From the NCBI GenBank assembly GCA_013044165.1, contig JABEVB010000081.1, forward strand, positions 1-32,898: a stretch of 32,898 nt of DNA, given 5' to 3'. The position numbers were made by a program, and so were the translations under genes. Source of the DNA: Phycisphaerales bacterium (lineage in GTDB: Bacteria; Planctomycetota; Phycisphaerae; WQYP01). Shown here one piece after another: positions 1 to 7,422 of this stretch (positions are counted from its first letter, which is position 1; each line of letters begins with the position of its first letter). The notes beneath the pieces were generated by a model. That model was not told where the DNA came from. It did not search any database and saw only the letters and a program-made list of their open reading frames with translations.

Positions 1-120
1 CACACCAGCCGAGCGAGCCACTTGCACGGCCCGGCAGGCTGCATTTTCAGCCTCGGCAACCCCGGCAGAGGCGTCGAAAGCGTAGAAAAGCAGCTTTTGG
101 ACTAACTCAACGCGGCTCAT
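1..120 (-). CDS. Partial DUF2786-like protein, N-terminal 40 codons
   Basis: The frame opens with an ATG at 120 and runs off the left edge, giving 40 residues that begin MSRVELVQKLL. A purine-rich stretch containing six G residues lies about 6 to 12 bases upstream of the ATG and can act as the ribosome-binding site. The pattern of a short leucine-rich helix followed by an acidic, alanine-rich helix (EAENAACRAVQVAR) resembles the start of DUF2786, a small domain common in phage and plasmid proteins, but 40 residues are too few for certainty. Its start overlaps the end of the preceding 66-codon ORF by 14 bases, as in tightly packed phage-type operons. Function unknown. Confidence 0.5.
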   Translation of the reverse strand, partial: MSRVELVQKLLFYAFDASAGVAEAENAACRAVQVARSAGV

Positions 121-307
121 ACCAACCCCCCTGTTTTGGCATAAGTGGCGTTATTTGCAAAATAACGGTGGTTAGCCATGACGCATGACGCCCCATGACG
201 CCACTTTCCCTATAAACAGGAATATTGATTTTCACGTAGCGCGAACCGGAATAGGCGTCATGCGCCGTCATGGCGTCATGCGCGAGGCTATCAAAAACAC
301 TCATCAT
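107..307 (-). CDS. Small ORF of 66 codons, translationally coupled to the primase gene
   Basis: The ATG at 307 overlaps the TGA of the primase-helicase gene (ATGATGA). A strong Shine-Dalgarno sequence, GGAGGT at 314-319, sits six bases upstream. The frame ends at 107, inside the start of the next gene. This packing and the ribosome-binding site favour real translation. Against it, the product resembles no family I recognise, and part of it (HDAMTAHDA near the N-terminus and GVMGRHAS in the middle) is written by the octamer repeats described separately, so the open frame may be a by-product of a non-coding repeat region. If translated, it could be a small DNA-binding or accessory replication protein, but nothing in the sequence shows that. 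Confidence 0.4.
   Translation of the reverse strand: MMSVFDSLAHDAMTAHDAYSGSRYVKINIPVYRESGVMGRHASWLTTVILQITPLMPKQGGWYEPR
149..167. promoter_or_regulatory. Hairpin/operator-like palindrome CGTTATTT-gca-AAATAACG
   Basis: A perfect 8-bp inverted repeat with a 3-base loop lies between the octamer repeat cluster and the DUF2786-like gene start. It has no T-run after it on the minus strand, so it reads better as a protein-binding palindrome than as a terminator. Confidence 0.35.
177..280. repeat. Octamer cluster: three CATGACGC copies facing three GCGTCATG copies
   Basis: CATGACGC occurs at 177-184, 184-191 and 194-201. The reverse complement GCGTCATG occurs at 255-262 and 273-280, with a one-mismatch copy at 265-272. 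The two triplets face each other across about 53 bases of AT-richer sequence (202-254). Such iteron-like arrays next to a primase-helicase gene are typical of initiator binding sites or of operators that control the flanking gene. Which of the two cannot be decided from sequence. The cluster also lies inside the small 66-codon ORF. Confidence 0.55.
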
Positions 308-2517
308 GGCGACACCTCCGCCGCCAAGCCGATGCCATCCCAGCCTCGCCCCTTGTTGGTTCGGCGAGCGGTAAAGCCATGCCTCCCAAGAGCATCAGTA
401 AACTGCGATTTACCCATCGGCCTATCTGATACCGCTTCACAACGACGGGCATAAGCTGAATAAAGTTCACTGGTCGCCGTCCATGCACCATGCACGCGAA
501 CGCACCGCTCCTCAATAAACTCTCGCAGCGGGTCGCTTTCATCCCGATAGTCGCCGGTCGCGGAACGCACCGCATCGGGTTCACATAGACCTTCTTTTTG
601 CCAGAGTAAGCAGCCCTCGATCAGGCGATTCAGGATGCCGGACGATTCAGCCTTTAACTTGGTCAAGAGGTGCTGATCTTGTTTGTCGCGCGGGAAGGTG
701 ACGGTGAACGGCACCAGCTTCAGCCTTCGCCAAACTGCCTCGGAGTTCTCATTGACGCGAGGCCGGTTATTGGTCTGCAAAATGATTTTGTGCACCCGCG
801 TAAACTCGTAAAAGTTTTCACGCATTCGCCGGGCCTTGATAGTCTCTTCTCCGGTCAGCCGTTTGATTAACTGCATCTTGAGGCGTGCACCGCTCTCGGT
901 TTCAGCGGCAACGATAAGCCGCTTGCCCTGTAGGTCGGCCAGCTCGCAGGGATGTTCTTCGCGTTTACCCGCCGCCAGCAGGCTTTCGGGTGCGGTGCCG
1001 GCATAGTCGCCGAGTATGTACATCACGATTGCCAGCAGGGTGCTTTTGCCATTGGCGCCTTCACCCCAGAAGATCGGCAATATCTGTTCCGTGATGTCCC
1101 CGGTCAGGCATATTCCCAGCAGCTTCACTACATACATGAACGTGTCTGCGTCCGAATTAAAAACTTCGCATATAAACTGATCGAACCGTGGACAGCGTGC
1201 GGCCCGGTCGAAGGTTACGGGAGCCAGCTTGCTCATTAGCGCCGCTGGATCGTGCGCCCTTAGTGTGCCATCGCGCAGGTCAAGGATGCCGTTTTGTACG
1301 TTGAGGAGCCAAGGGTCAGCGTCCAGTTCCGTGGCGCGCACCGTGACACCCGCCTCACTGGCGGCCAAAGCCATCATGGCTTGCAGTCGCGCCACACCCT
1401 CGGAGCGGAGCCAGTGCATTACAATATTTTTGTCCGGCATACCGGGGGCGGCCAGTGCTTCGGCGAGCAAAGCGCGGCATGTCTCTTTTGCCAGTCGCTC
1501 GATTGCGCCGGTATCATCAAATTGCCAGCGCCGGCCATCCCATACATGCCAGCCGATGCCGGCAACCATGCGGATTTTTTGGCCGTGGCGCTTCGCAAAC
1601 CGGATGCCGTTGCCCACGTCAGTTAACTGAATATCCGCCTCGACCTTACTGGCGTTTTCTTTTCTTGTTTTATGCTGTGGCTTGGGTGCATCGCGCAGCT
1701 TGCCGTACTCGCCCGCAGTCTCGACGGCCTTGCGCGCGTCGCCAAGCTTGTGGCGAAGCTCTTGCTCGCTCCAAGGCGGTTGACACGTAGCGTTGTATTC
1801 AAGTAATAGTGTCCATGCGTCCGCATCATCCAAACCGAACCGAAAACAGACACATGCCGCCTCAAAGGTTGGATTACTCCCAACTTTTCCCATAATGCCG
1901 GGTGGAAGTTTTTGTAGATATTTTCGGCACCGCTCAACGTCCGATACACGGCCAGCCGTCGGAGCGCGTGCTGTGGGTGCTGCATCTGGTGCTGGTGCTG
2001 GTGCTGCAGGCTCGACGGGTGCCACAATATCCAAAAGCCAGCTGGGCGCTTCGGCGATCTCGATTTCGTCAGGAGAGCACCCCGGCACCCATTCATACTT
2101 TTTGCCATTCACAATTGATGGGTGGCACATTACATAGCCACCATCGCCGCGCACGTCTACCTTGTCCATGATTTTGCTGGCGCTATTGCGCACTTCGCGC
2201 CCCGCCGGCACGCGAAAATAATAATGGAAGCCACCCCTCGGCGTTGACGCCGCAACCGTCGCTGGCAATTGTCCAAACTTTTTTCGAAACTTATCCGGGA
2301 TGTCTGCGCCATCCATATCGAGGGCAACCAAACCGGCGCCTGTGACGATGCCGATATTTTCGTCGTGCGTGAATTGACCATTGAGTAAGGCGGCGTCGCT
2401 GATGAAATCCTTGCAGCCGTGCACCGTGGCCGGCACCTTTAAGCCAGGGCGGCATGGGATTACTCGGAAGCCTTTTTCGATTAAATGTTTGGCATTTTCG
2501 GTGCGATCTACTATCAT
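304..2517 (-). CDS. Bifunctional DNA primase/polymerase with SF3 (D5-type) helicase
   Basis: A 737-residue replication protein of the phage/plasmid type. Residues about 15-165 form a prim-pol domain: the acidic pair is in LDMDG (D67, D69), followed by TPRGGFHYYF near 92-101 and DVRGDGGY near 121-128. A primase C-terminal-like helical segment (about 196-265) follows an alanine/proline linker written by a CTGGTG hexamer repeat at 1986-2006. A D5_N-like region precedes an SF3 ATPase with Walker A GEGANGKS (485-492), Walker B LIVAAE (534-539) and the motif C segment QTNN (581-584). The C-terminus looks like a winged helix. The ATG at 2517 is chosen over an upstream start at 2613 because AAAGG precedes it at suitable spacing and the upstream stretch overlaps the previous gene. 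It probably primes and unwinds the island's own origin. Confidence 0.9.
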   Translation of the reverse strand: MIVDRTENAKHLIEKGFRVIPCRPGLKVPATVHGCKDFISDAALLNGQFTHDENIGIVTGAGLVALDMDGADIPDKFRKKFGQLPATVAASTPRGGFHYYFRVPAGREVRNSASKIMDKVDVRGDGGYVMCHPSIVNGKKYEWVPGCSPDEIEIAEAPSWLLDIVAPVEPAAPAPAPDAAPTARAPTAGRVSDVERCRKYLQKLPPGIMGKVGSNPTFEAACVCFRFGLDDADAWTLLLEYNATCQPPWSEQELRHKLGDARKAVETAGEYGKLRDAPKPQHKTRKENASKVEADIQLTDVGNGIRFAKRHGQKIRMVAGIGWHVWDGRRWQFDDTGAIERLAKETCRALLAEALAAPGMPDKNIVMHWLRSEGVARLQAMMALAASEAGVTVRATELDADPWLLNVQNGILDLRDGTLRAHDPAALMSKLAPVTFDRAARCPRFDQFICEVFNSDADTFMYVVKLLGICLTGDITEQILPIFWGEGANGKSTLLAIVMYILGDYAGTAPESLLAAGKREEHPCELADLQGKRLIVAAETESGARLKMQLIKRLTGEETIKARRMRENFYEFTRVHKIILQTNNRPRVNENSEAVWRRLKLVPFTVTFPRDKQDQHLLTKLKAESSGILNRLIEGCLLWQKEGLCEPDAVRSATGDYRDESDPLREFIEERCVRVHGAWTATSELYSAYARRCEAVSDRPMGKSQFTDALGRHGFTARRTNKGRGWDGIGLAAEVSP

Positions 2518-2597
2518 GTGATTACCTTTCAGTATTTGCCGGCTTGGGCGACAACCCTGCCGGCATTTTTTTTGCGCGGCAACCGGCGGTGTTTTTT

Positions 2598-2942
2598 TTA
2601 TTCGGTCGAGCAACCATACCCAGCCGCTGCGAGTTCACGCCGAGCGCGTGCTATCTCCCGCTGGCGGCGTGCCGGTGTCGCGGTGTACTGTTGCGGCTCC
2701 GCCGGTGCACCAGCTTCGAAAAACTCCAAGAGCCACGGCTCGGACGTGGCCAGCGTGCCACCCACCCGGACGGTACGCAGCCGCCGGCCACCTACACCGC
2801 GCTGTGCCCAGCGTATGACGGTGCTCACCCGGAGCGTCGCGCCGGTGCGTCTGGCCGGGAGCCACGAAAGCGCAGGCACCTCGCGCAACGCGATAAGTTT
2901 TTGGGGGGGGGTGTCATCTACTTGGGGTGTGTCGTGTCGCAT
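2598..2942 (-). CDS. DUF1580-like helix-turn-helix protein (regulator or excisionase-type)
   Basis: A 114-residue protein whose core (about residues 15-80) holds a MerR/excisionase-like helix-turn-helix: LIALREVPALSW, then TLRVSTVIRWAQRG, then a basic wing (GRRLRTVRVGG) and a helix SEPWLLEFFEA. This matches my recollection of DUF1580, a small family common in planctomycete mobile elements. The C-terminus is arginine-rich. The ATG at 2942 is preferred because GGAG lies eight bases upstream; an upstream ATG at 2963 has no ribosome-binding site. A run of nine C (G on the plus strand, 2903-2911) sits early in the gene, so slippage there would shift the frame. It lies between the unknown 240-residue gene and the helicase gene, and probably acts in excision or control of the island. 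Confidence 0.7.
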   Translation of the reverse strand: MRHDTPQVDDTPPQKLIALREVPALSWLPARRTGATLRVSTVIRWAQRGVGGRRLRTVRVGGTLATSEPWLLEFFEAGAPAEPQQYTATPARRQREIARARRELAAAGYGCSTE

Positions 2943-3051
2943 ATTGATTACTCCATAAGTCATTACTTATGAATAATCATGCGCGATCGCTGAATGCAGA
3001 ATGGTATGCAAAAGGTGTACAATGGTGCGTACACCATTCATTGGCTTGATT
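2943..3051. promoter_or_regulatory. Control region with three palindromes upstream of the DUF1580-like gene
   Basis: Three separate palindromes lie in 109 bases: CATAAGT-catt-ACTTATG at 2954-2971, the 8-base palindrome GCGATCGC at 2983-2990, and AATGGTG-cgta-CACCATT at 3021-3038. The last overlaps an alternative pairing, GGTGTAC (3014-3020) with GTACACC (3029-3035), so two hairpins exclude each other. The first palindrome ends 12 bases from the start codon. No convincing -35/-10 pair was found on the minus strand. Operators for the adjacent HTH protein, or a terminator of the upstream gene for the 3021 hairpin, are both possible. Confidence 0.45.
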
Positions 3052-3774
3052 CTATTGGTTATTCTTATCGTTTTCGGCCAAGGCGACTCTGCCGGACGCG
3101 GTTATCCAAGTGCCGCCGTTTGAACCGCTGGCGCTTTGGCAGTAGCCTTTGCGTCCCAAACTGGCAAAGGTTTTTTTATAACTTTCAGGATTGGCAAGGT
3201 TATCAATTCCTTTGGCCACGATACTTGTTTGGCTCTTGCGAAGCCCTTTTGAAGTGGCCCCGGCCTTCACCATACCCGCCAGCAAGTTTGATTCGGTGTC
3301 GGTTATTCCTGATTTATCAACGGGTTCGCCACCATGTTCAATATCATCGGCAAACAACCAAAACATTGTGGCATAACGGGTGTTCTCGTCAGAGGTTTTA
3401 TTGACAAACTCCTCTGGCCGGTCGCTCTCAATTACATGCAACGCTTCGGCAAGAAAATTGTCAGCGCAACGCACATAACTCGGCGCAACTTTGCCGGGGT
3501 GTGTGGATTTGCCAAAGTGATACTCAACCAGCGCGTCAATGCCCTTGTATTGCGTTAACAACCGCGCTTTGTGTGCGGCCAGAATTATGAGGGCGGCGTC
3601 TTTTCGTAGACCTGCGAGCATGGCGTATCTGGTCGCCTCGCCGGTTCGCGTGTGCAGCGCGTCATACCGCTGCATCGCAAGCGATAACTGCCTAAAGGCG
3701 AGTACAAACTCGCTCGGCATTTTTGGCAAACCGTTATCAGATTGTGTTTGCTTTTCGACGGGTGCGATTTTCAT
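3052..3774 (-). CDS. Unknown island protein, possible C-terminal winged helix
   Basis: I do not recognise this 240-residue protein as a named family. The first 140 residues are mainly helical, with charged and aromatic patches and no signal peptide or membrane segment. The last 75 residues read like a winged helix: a helix around SNLLAGMVKAGATSKGL, a second around SIVAKGIDNLANPES, then SLGRKGYCQS and a beta-hairpin ending in GGTWITASGR, a pattern often seen in MarR-like or replication-initiator folds. It starts at the ATG at 3774, with AAAGGATAG just upstream. It lies between the integrase and the DUF1580-like gene in the same orientation, which suggests a role in island maintenance or regulation, but this is inference from position only. 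Confidence 0.7.
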   Translation of the reverse strand: MKIAPVEKQTQSDNGLPKMPSEFVLAFRQLSLAMQRYDALHTRTGEATRYAMLAGLRKDAALIILAAHKARLLTQYKGIDALVEYHFGKSTHPGKVAPSYVRCADNFLAEALHVIESDRPEEFVNKTSDENTRYATMFWLFADDIEHGGEPVDKSGITDTESNLLAGMVKAGATSKGLRKSQTSIVAKGIDNLANPESYKKTFASLGRKGYCQSASGSNGGTWITASGRVALAENDKNNQ

Positions 3775-3893
3775 TTTACTATCCTTTGTTTTAGCGGGCT
3801 GGCCAAACCGTCAAAGCGACAAAGGTAACGCTCGACGGCTCGGCCATTCACCGGGTAATTAAGCCGGTGCCCATGACCAATATAACAAGTGCA

Positions 3894-5132
3894 TCATCCA
3901 ACCTTCAACATTGCGGCTCTGGCGGCCTTCTGGCTCGCTTCTGCATAGGTGGCCGTTGCGTCTAAACTGCTATGTCCGAGTGCCGTACGCGCAACGTCAA
4001 CGCCTGCAACTTCGCGGAGCATCGTTGCCGCTGAATGCCGCAGGCGGTGCGGGTGCCAGTCGGCAACTCGGCAGTCTGCCGGCAACTTTTCTACGGCAAC
4101 GCCCATAGCCTTAGCGCGTGCTTCATTCGCCGAGTCAATTCCATACTTAACGGCCCTCGCATAGGTGTTGCTGGTGTAACATTCACCGGGCTTACGCTTG
4201 GCATACCGTTTTCTGTTTGAGCCAGGCTTGTTGCCGCAACTCAATGGCGTTGTACGTTTAGCGCTTAACTCCGCTCGGCGCTCTTCATCAGCCAGCCGTG
4301 GCGAGAATATGAAAGCGTTTGGGTCGGCCTTCAGAAATGGCCGGAGAACCGCCTGCGCCTTAGGCCCAAGGTAAATAGTCCGCTGGTGGCCATGTATCGC
4401 AGTCTTGTGTTTAGGCGGGTGATATTCCCAAACTGGCCGGCTCATGTCTATTTGCCCGATCTTCATTGAGCATATTTCACCACCACGCGAGCCAGAAAAT
4501 AATTGCACCTCCACCATGGCGCGAACATGCCGATTAAGGTATGGGAGCGTTGCGTCAATATCTATTTGAGCGACGGGCTTAACCGGCTCGGTTTCCCTTG
4601 TGCCTGATTGGCCATAACGCAAGCCGTCAATAGTGGTCAGTGCTTGGTAGGTGGTAATCGGGATCAGGTCTACGCTCGCACCCCATTTGAAGCATCGCCT
4701 TAATCTGCCGACGGCTGAATTGATATAACTGCGGCTCCACTTCAAGCCGATCATTTTCTCCCGTAGAGCCATAACCTTAATCGGTTTGAAGTCTGCGGCC
4801 GTGGTATCGCCATAGAGTTCTACCAGCGGCTTGAGAGCCAGCCGAATATTGTCCACCTCTTGAGAAAGCGTACCGTCGGCGCTCCGGTAATGCTCTTGGC
4901 AATGACGCCGGTATCCATTTACGATCTCGACAATGGTAGGCCCATGCCCGGCATTCTTGGGAGCCACGCGACCCCCGGCAAGGTATTCGGCAAGTACGCG
5001 ATCATAAGCCGCCCTACTTTCATGGCTATTGAATGCACCCGGCAGGTAAATATCCCTGCCGCCGAGCGTGACAACTCCCTTACCGCTGGCCTTGTGAAAG
5101 CAATACGTCGGCAACTTCTTTGTTTTCCGCAT
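3894..5132 (-). CDS. Tyrosine recombinase / site-specific integrase
   Basis: A 412-residue phage-type integrase that cuts and joins DNA at attachment sites. The N-terminal 60 residues form an arm-binding-like region, about 65-175 is a SAM-like core-binding domain, and the rest is the catalytic domain. All the usual catalytic residues are visible: R216 in SGSRGGEI, a lysine around 241-243, H362 and R365 in PHRLRH, H387 in ALGHSS, and the nucleophile Y396 in ATATYAE. An insertion of about 60 residues (roughly 285-345), rich in basic residues, lengthens the catalytic domain. The ATG at 5132 is preceded by AAGGGG at good spacing. The gene lies next to the tRNA-Gly and reads away from it, which fits integration into that tRNA. 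Confidence 0.95.
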   Translation of the reverse strand: MRKTKKLPTYCFHKASGKGVVTLGGRDIYLPGAFNSHESRAAYDRVLAEYLAGGRVAPKNAGHGPTIVEIVNGYRRHCQEHYRSADGTLSQEVDNIRLALKPLVELYGDTTAADFKPIKVMALREKMIGLKWSRSYINSAVGRLRRCFKWGASVDLIPITTYQALTTIDGLRYGQSGTRETEPVKPVAQIDIDATLPYLNRHVRAMVEVQLFSGSRGGEICSMKIGQIDMSRPVWEYHPPKHKTAIHGHQRTIYLGPKAQAVLRPFLKADPNAFIFSPRLADEERRAELSAKRTTPLSCGNKPGSNRKRYAKRKPGECYTSNTYARAVKYGIDSANEARAKAMGVAVEKLPADCRVADWHPHRLRHSAATMLREVAGVDVARTALGHSSLDATATYAEASQKAARAAMLKVG

Positions 5133-5176
5133 GATACAACCCCTTAAAAAGCCGCTTTAACACATAAGCGAAAAAT

Positions 5177-5213
5177 ACAAACCGTAGTTTACGGTTTTTA
5201 AAAGGTTTGTCAA
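5177..5213 (-). promoter_or_regulatory. Integrase promoter overlapped by an operator-like palindrome
   Basis: On the minus strand TTGACA (5208-5213) is followed after 16 bases by TAAACT (5186-5191), giving a plausible sigma-70 promoter about 50 bases before the integrase ATG. The -10 lies in the centre of a perfect inverted repeat, AAACCGTA-gtt-TACGGTTT (5179-5197). A second nested pair, ACAAACC (5177-5183) and GGTTTGT (5204-5210), reaches the -35. A protein bound here would block the promoter, so repression by an island regulator or by the integrase itself is likely. Confidence 0.5.
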
Positions 5214-5274
5214 GCGATAAATTGTGCGATTAGAATATCGAGCAAACGCCTATCAGTATTATGTTTTGTGATAA

Positions 5275-5346
<72 letters not shown>

Positions 5347-5455
5347 AGCGTTTCCAAAAGCATAATCAGTGCATCTGCTAATCACAAGTGAGTCAAATCT
5401 GCTGCTTAAGCCGCCTAGCTGCCTTAGGCTTTCGGCAATGTAACACGCACTATTA

Positions 5456-6556
5456 TTAGCATGTGAATATCCGCCGGTTGGTAATCGTATTGCAGGCCAT
5501 TTTCCAAAGTGGTAGGTCAAAAAATGCGCTTGCAGCACCATACGCAGCGTCCCAATTCGTGAGCCGACGGGAAAACATCATATACAGTGGCTCCCACCGC
5601 TGAGGTCTTAGCCGCGACCGAAACGCCTCCAACCCGGCAAAGTTGTACCACTGCGAGCCATAGCGTCGCGCGAGCCGTTGCGCCATCCCAAGCCACGAAG
5701 CCTCCATCGAGGCCTTGGGCGCATGCTGGCTCAACGCCACCAGCCCCAACGAAACGAATTGTGCCCCTTGCTGATACAGCCTGCGCATCATGGCGTCTAT
5801 CAGCAACTCTGACGTGCCATTCGGCGCATCTGGCGTGCGCACAATTTGGTCTATTAAATAGCCCCTGCCTTGCGGTATGGGGCAGGCGGTAATATAGGCC
5901 ACCATTTGCCCATGCTGTTCACCTGCCAATACAACTTGCTGTTCATTGGCAACCCAAGGCGGACGAACATCCGCCAGAAAGCCCAACGGTGGCATGGCTC
6001 GACTGGCGACCCAACGGGCCAGTGCGCGTCGCATGCGGTCTCTGGCCGATGCTGCACCGGCGGCCATTTCTACTATGGAAATCCCTTTGTTTGTCGCCCG
6101 CCGCAGCTGCTTGCGAAACCCGGAACTTTGCCCCATGCACACATTCCAATGCGAGGGTTCCCAAATTGGCTCAGCGCCCAAGGCAATCGAAGCATACCGA
6201 TGGTGCTGCCGCGCCGCCTCTTTCTCTACGCCAAAATAAATAGCCTCAAGGCCTTGTCGCCTGGCCCAAAGTTCAAACTCCGCCAGAACCTCTCTATATT
6301 CCATCTGGCTGCAAGCTGGCTCACCCCCACATACCAGGTAATGACCGCGCTGCTTGTACCCGATGACCGCGCAGGTCTTTCTCGAAAACCAGTATTCAAA
6401 CCCGGCCTGCAATATGCGGCAACAAAAACTGCCGCAACCGTAACGCAGCACTATCTCACGAGCCTGCTGCATGGCTGCCGTCGGTACATAACACGCGATT
6501 GCTTTAAGTGGGTATCGAGGTGGTTGCACGCTATGAATCCTGTTTCGGCATGTCAC
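5456..6556 (-). CDS. DUF2156 protein (MprF C-terminal-like, lysyl-PG synthase fold)
   Basis: A 366-residue soluble protein made of two GNAT-like halves, resembling the cytosolic aminoacyl-phosphatidylglycerol synthase part of MprF. Visible family landmarks are FRKQLRRATNKGI (about 147-159), the segment DQIVRTPDAPNGTSELLIDAMM (about 236-257), VSLGLVALS (268-276) and the end pattern YNFAGLEAFRSRLRPQRWEPLYM (about 304-326). The membrane flippase half of MprF is absent, so it may modify a lipid or another acceptor using aminoacyl-tRNA; the substrate is unknown. The frame opens with GTG at 6556, whose Shine-Dalgarno (GAAGGG) is only a few bases away; another GTG at 6529 with AGGA upstream is an alternative start. 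It follows the PstB-like gene after about 65 bases in the same direction, probably one transcript. Confidence 0.75.
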   Translation of the reverse strand: MTCRNRIHSVQPPRYPLKAIACYVPTAAMQQAREIVLRYGCGSFCCRILQAGFEYWFSRKTCAVIGYKQRGHYLVCGGEPACSQMEYREVLAEFELWARRQGLEAIYFGVEKEAARQHHRYASIALGAEPIWEPSHWNVCMGQSSGFRKQLRRATNKGISIVEMAAGAASARDRMRRALARWVASRAMPPLGFLADVRPPWVANEQQVVLAGEQHGQMVAYITACPIPQGRGYLIDQIVRTPDAPNGTSELLIDAMMRRLYQQGAQFVSLGLVALSQHAPKASMEASWLGMAQRLARRYGSQWYNFAGLEAFRSRLRPQRWEPLYMMFSRRLTNWDAAYGAASAFFDLPLWKMACNTITNRRIFTC

Positions 6557-6621
6557 AGCCCTTCAAATGGGCCGTTTGGCGCGACCAGGCAGGTGCTGGT
6601 CGCCCCTATGCCTCAAATTGC

Positions 6622-7422
6622 TCAAGCATAGCGACCGGTTACATAAGCCTCGGTCTGCGGGTTCGCAGGACAGGTTAAAATCTGGTCTGTTGGCCCGGCT
6701 TCAATCAGTTTGCCCTGCCAAAAAAATGCCGTGAAATCAGCTAAGTGCGAAGCCTGTTGCGGTGTTTGCGCGGTCACCAGCGTTGGATAATCCTGCGCAA
6801 GATCGCAGATAATGTCTTCTATATGGCTCACCGATGGGAAATCCATGTCGGCGGTCGGTTCGTCATAAAGGAGCATATCCGGCCTGTTCGCCAGCACGCG
6901 AGCAATACACAAACGCTGCCGCCACTCCAAGCTTAAATCGGCCGCCGGCGAGGATAGTTTTTCGGCAACATAGCTCCATAGCCCCACTCGCTGCAAACTT
7001 TGCTCCACAACCGCCGCCAGATCGCCACGAGATGTCACTCCCTGCAAACGGGCAGACATGGCAACATTGTCAAAGATGCTACTTACCGGCAACATGGGCT
7101 TGCTGAATACCATGCCAACCCGCCGCCGCAGTTCGCGCAGCTCCACGCCATCGGAATATACTTGCTGCCCTAAAACCCTCAGAGAACCACTGGTTTGCAC
7201 CGGACCATCCAACTCCAGCAGGCGATTAATGCACCGCAAAAACGCGCTCTTGCCTGACGCACTCGGACCAATAATGGCTGTGACGCCGATCCGTGGCACG
7301 TCAAGTGTAATATCCTGCAGGATCATGCCATGATGATCGCGAACCGAAAAATTCAGCGCGCTTACCGCCAAGGCACCTTCAGCATGCTTGGTTGTTGTGC
7401 CTTGGTTCCGCAGCTCATCCAT
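6622..7422 (-). CDS. PstB-like ABC ATPase with altered Q-loop, signature and H-loop
   Basis: A 266-residue ABC ATPase closest to PstB, the phosphate importer ATPase: the end DFTAFFWQGKLIEAG...TEAYVTGRYA and LRCINRLLEL are PstB hallmarks. Walker A GPSASGKS (52-59) and Walker B LLYDEP with D187/E188 are intact. Other motifs differ from the family: the Q-loop glutamine of GMVFQKP is serine (S107), the signature LSGGQ reads LSLEW (163-167), and the switch histidine of VTHNMQQ is replaced (VTAQTPQQ, A218). ATP binding may survive but normal dimer hydrolysis is doubtful. No PstA, PstC, PstS or PhoU gene is nearby. The ATG at 7422 is chosen over GTG 7437 because GGAG lies nine bases upstream. It is probably cotranscribed with the DUF2156 gene. 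Confidence 0.85.
   Translation of the reverse strand: MDELRNQGTTTKHAEGALAVSALNFSVRDHHGMILQDITLDVPRIGVTAIIGPSASGKSAFLRCINRLLELDGPVQTSGSLRVLGQQVYSDGVELRELRRRVGMVFSKPMLPVSSIFDNVAMSARLQGVTSRGDLAAVVEQSLQRVGLWSYVAEKLSSPAADLSLEWRQRLCIARVLANRPDMLLYDEPTADMDFPSVSHIEDIICDLAQDYPTLVTAQTPQQASHLADFTAFFWQGKLIEAGPTDQILTCPANPQTEAYVTGRYA

Noticed and set aside
3771-3851. A 26-codon GTG-started minus-strand ORF between integrase and the 240-residue gene, its TGA overlapping the next ATG
   Set aside because: No ribosome-binding site and no recognisable sequence; the overlap may be chance in a short gap.
5405-5440. Hairpin between the DUF2156 gene and the tRNA, considered as a terminator
   Set aside because: The stem is short or bulged and no T-run follows it on the minus strand.
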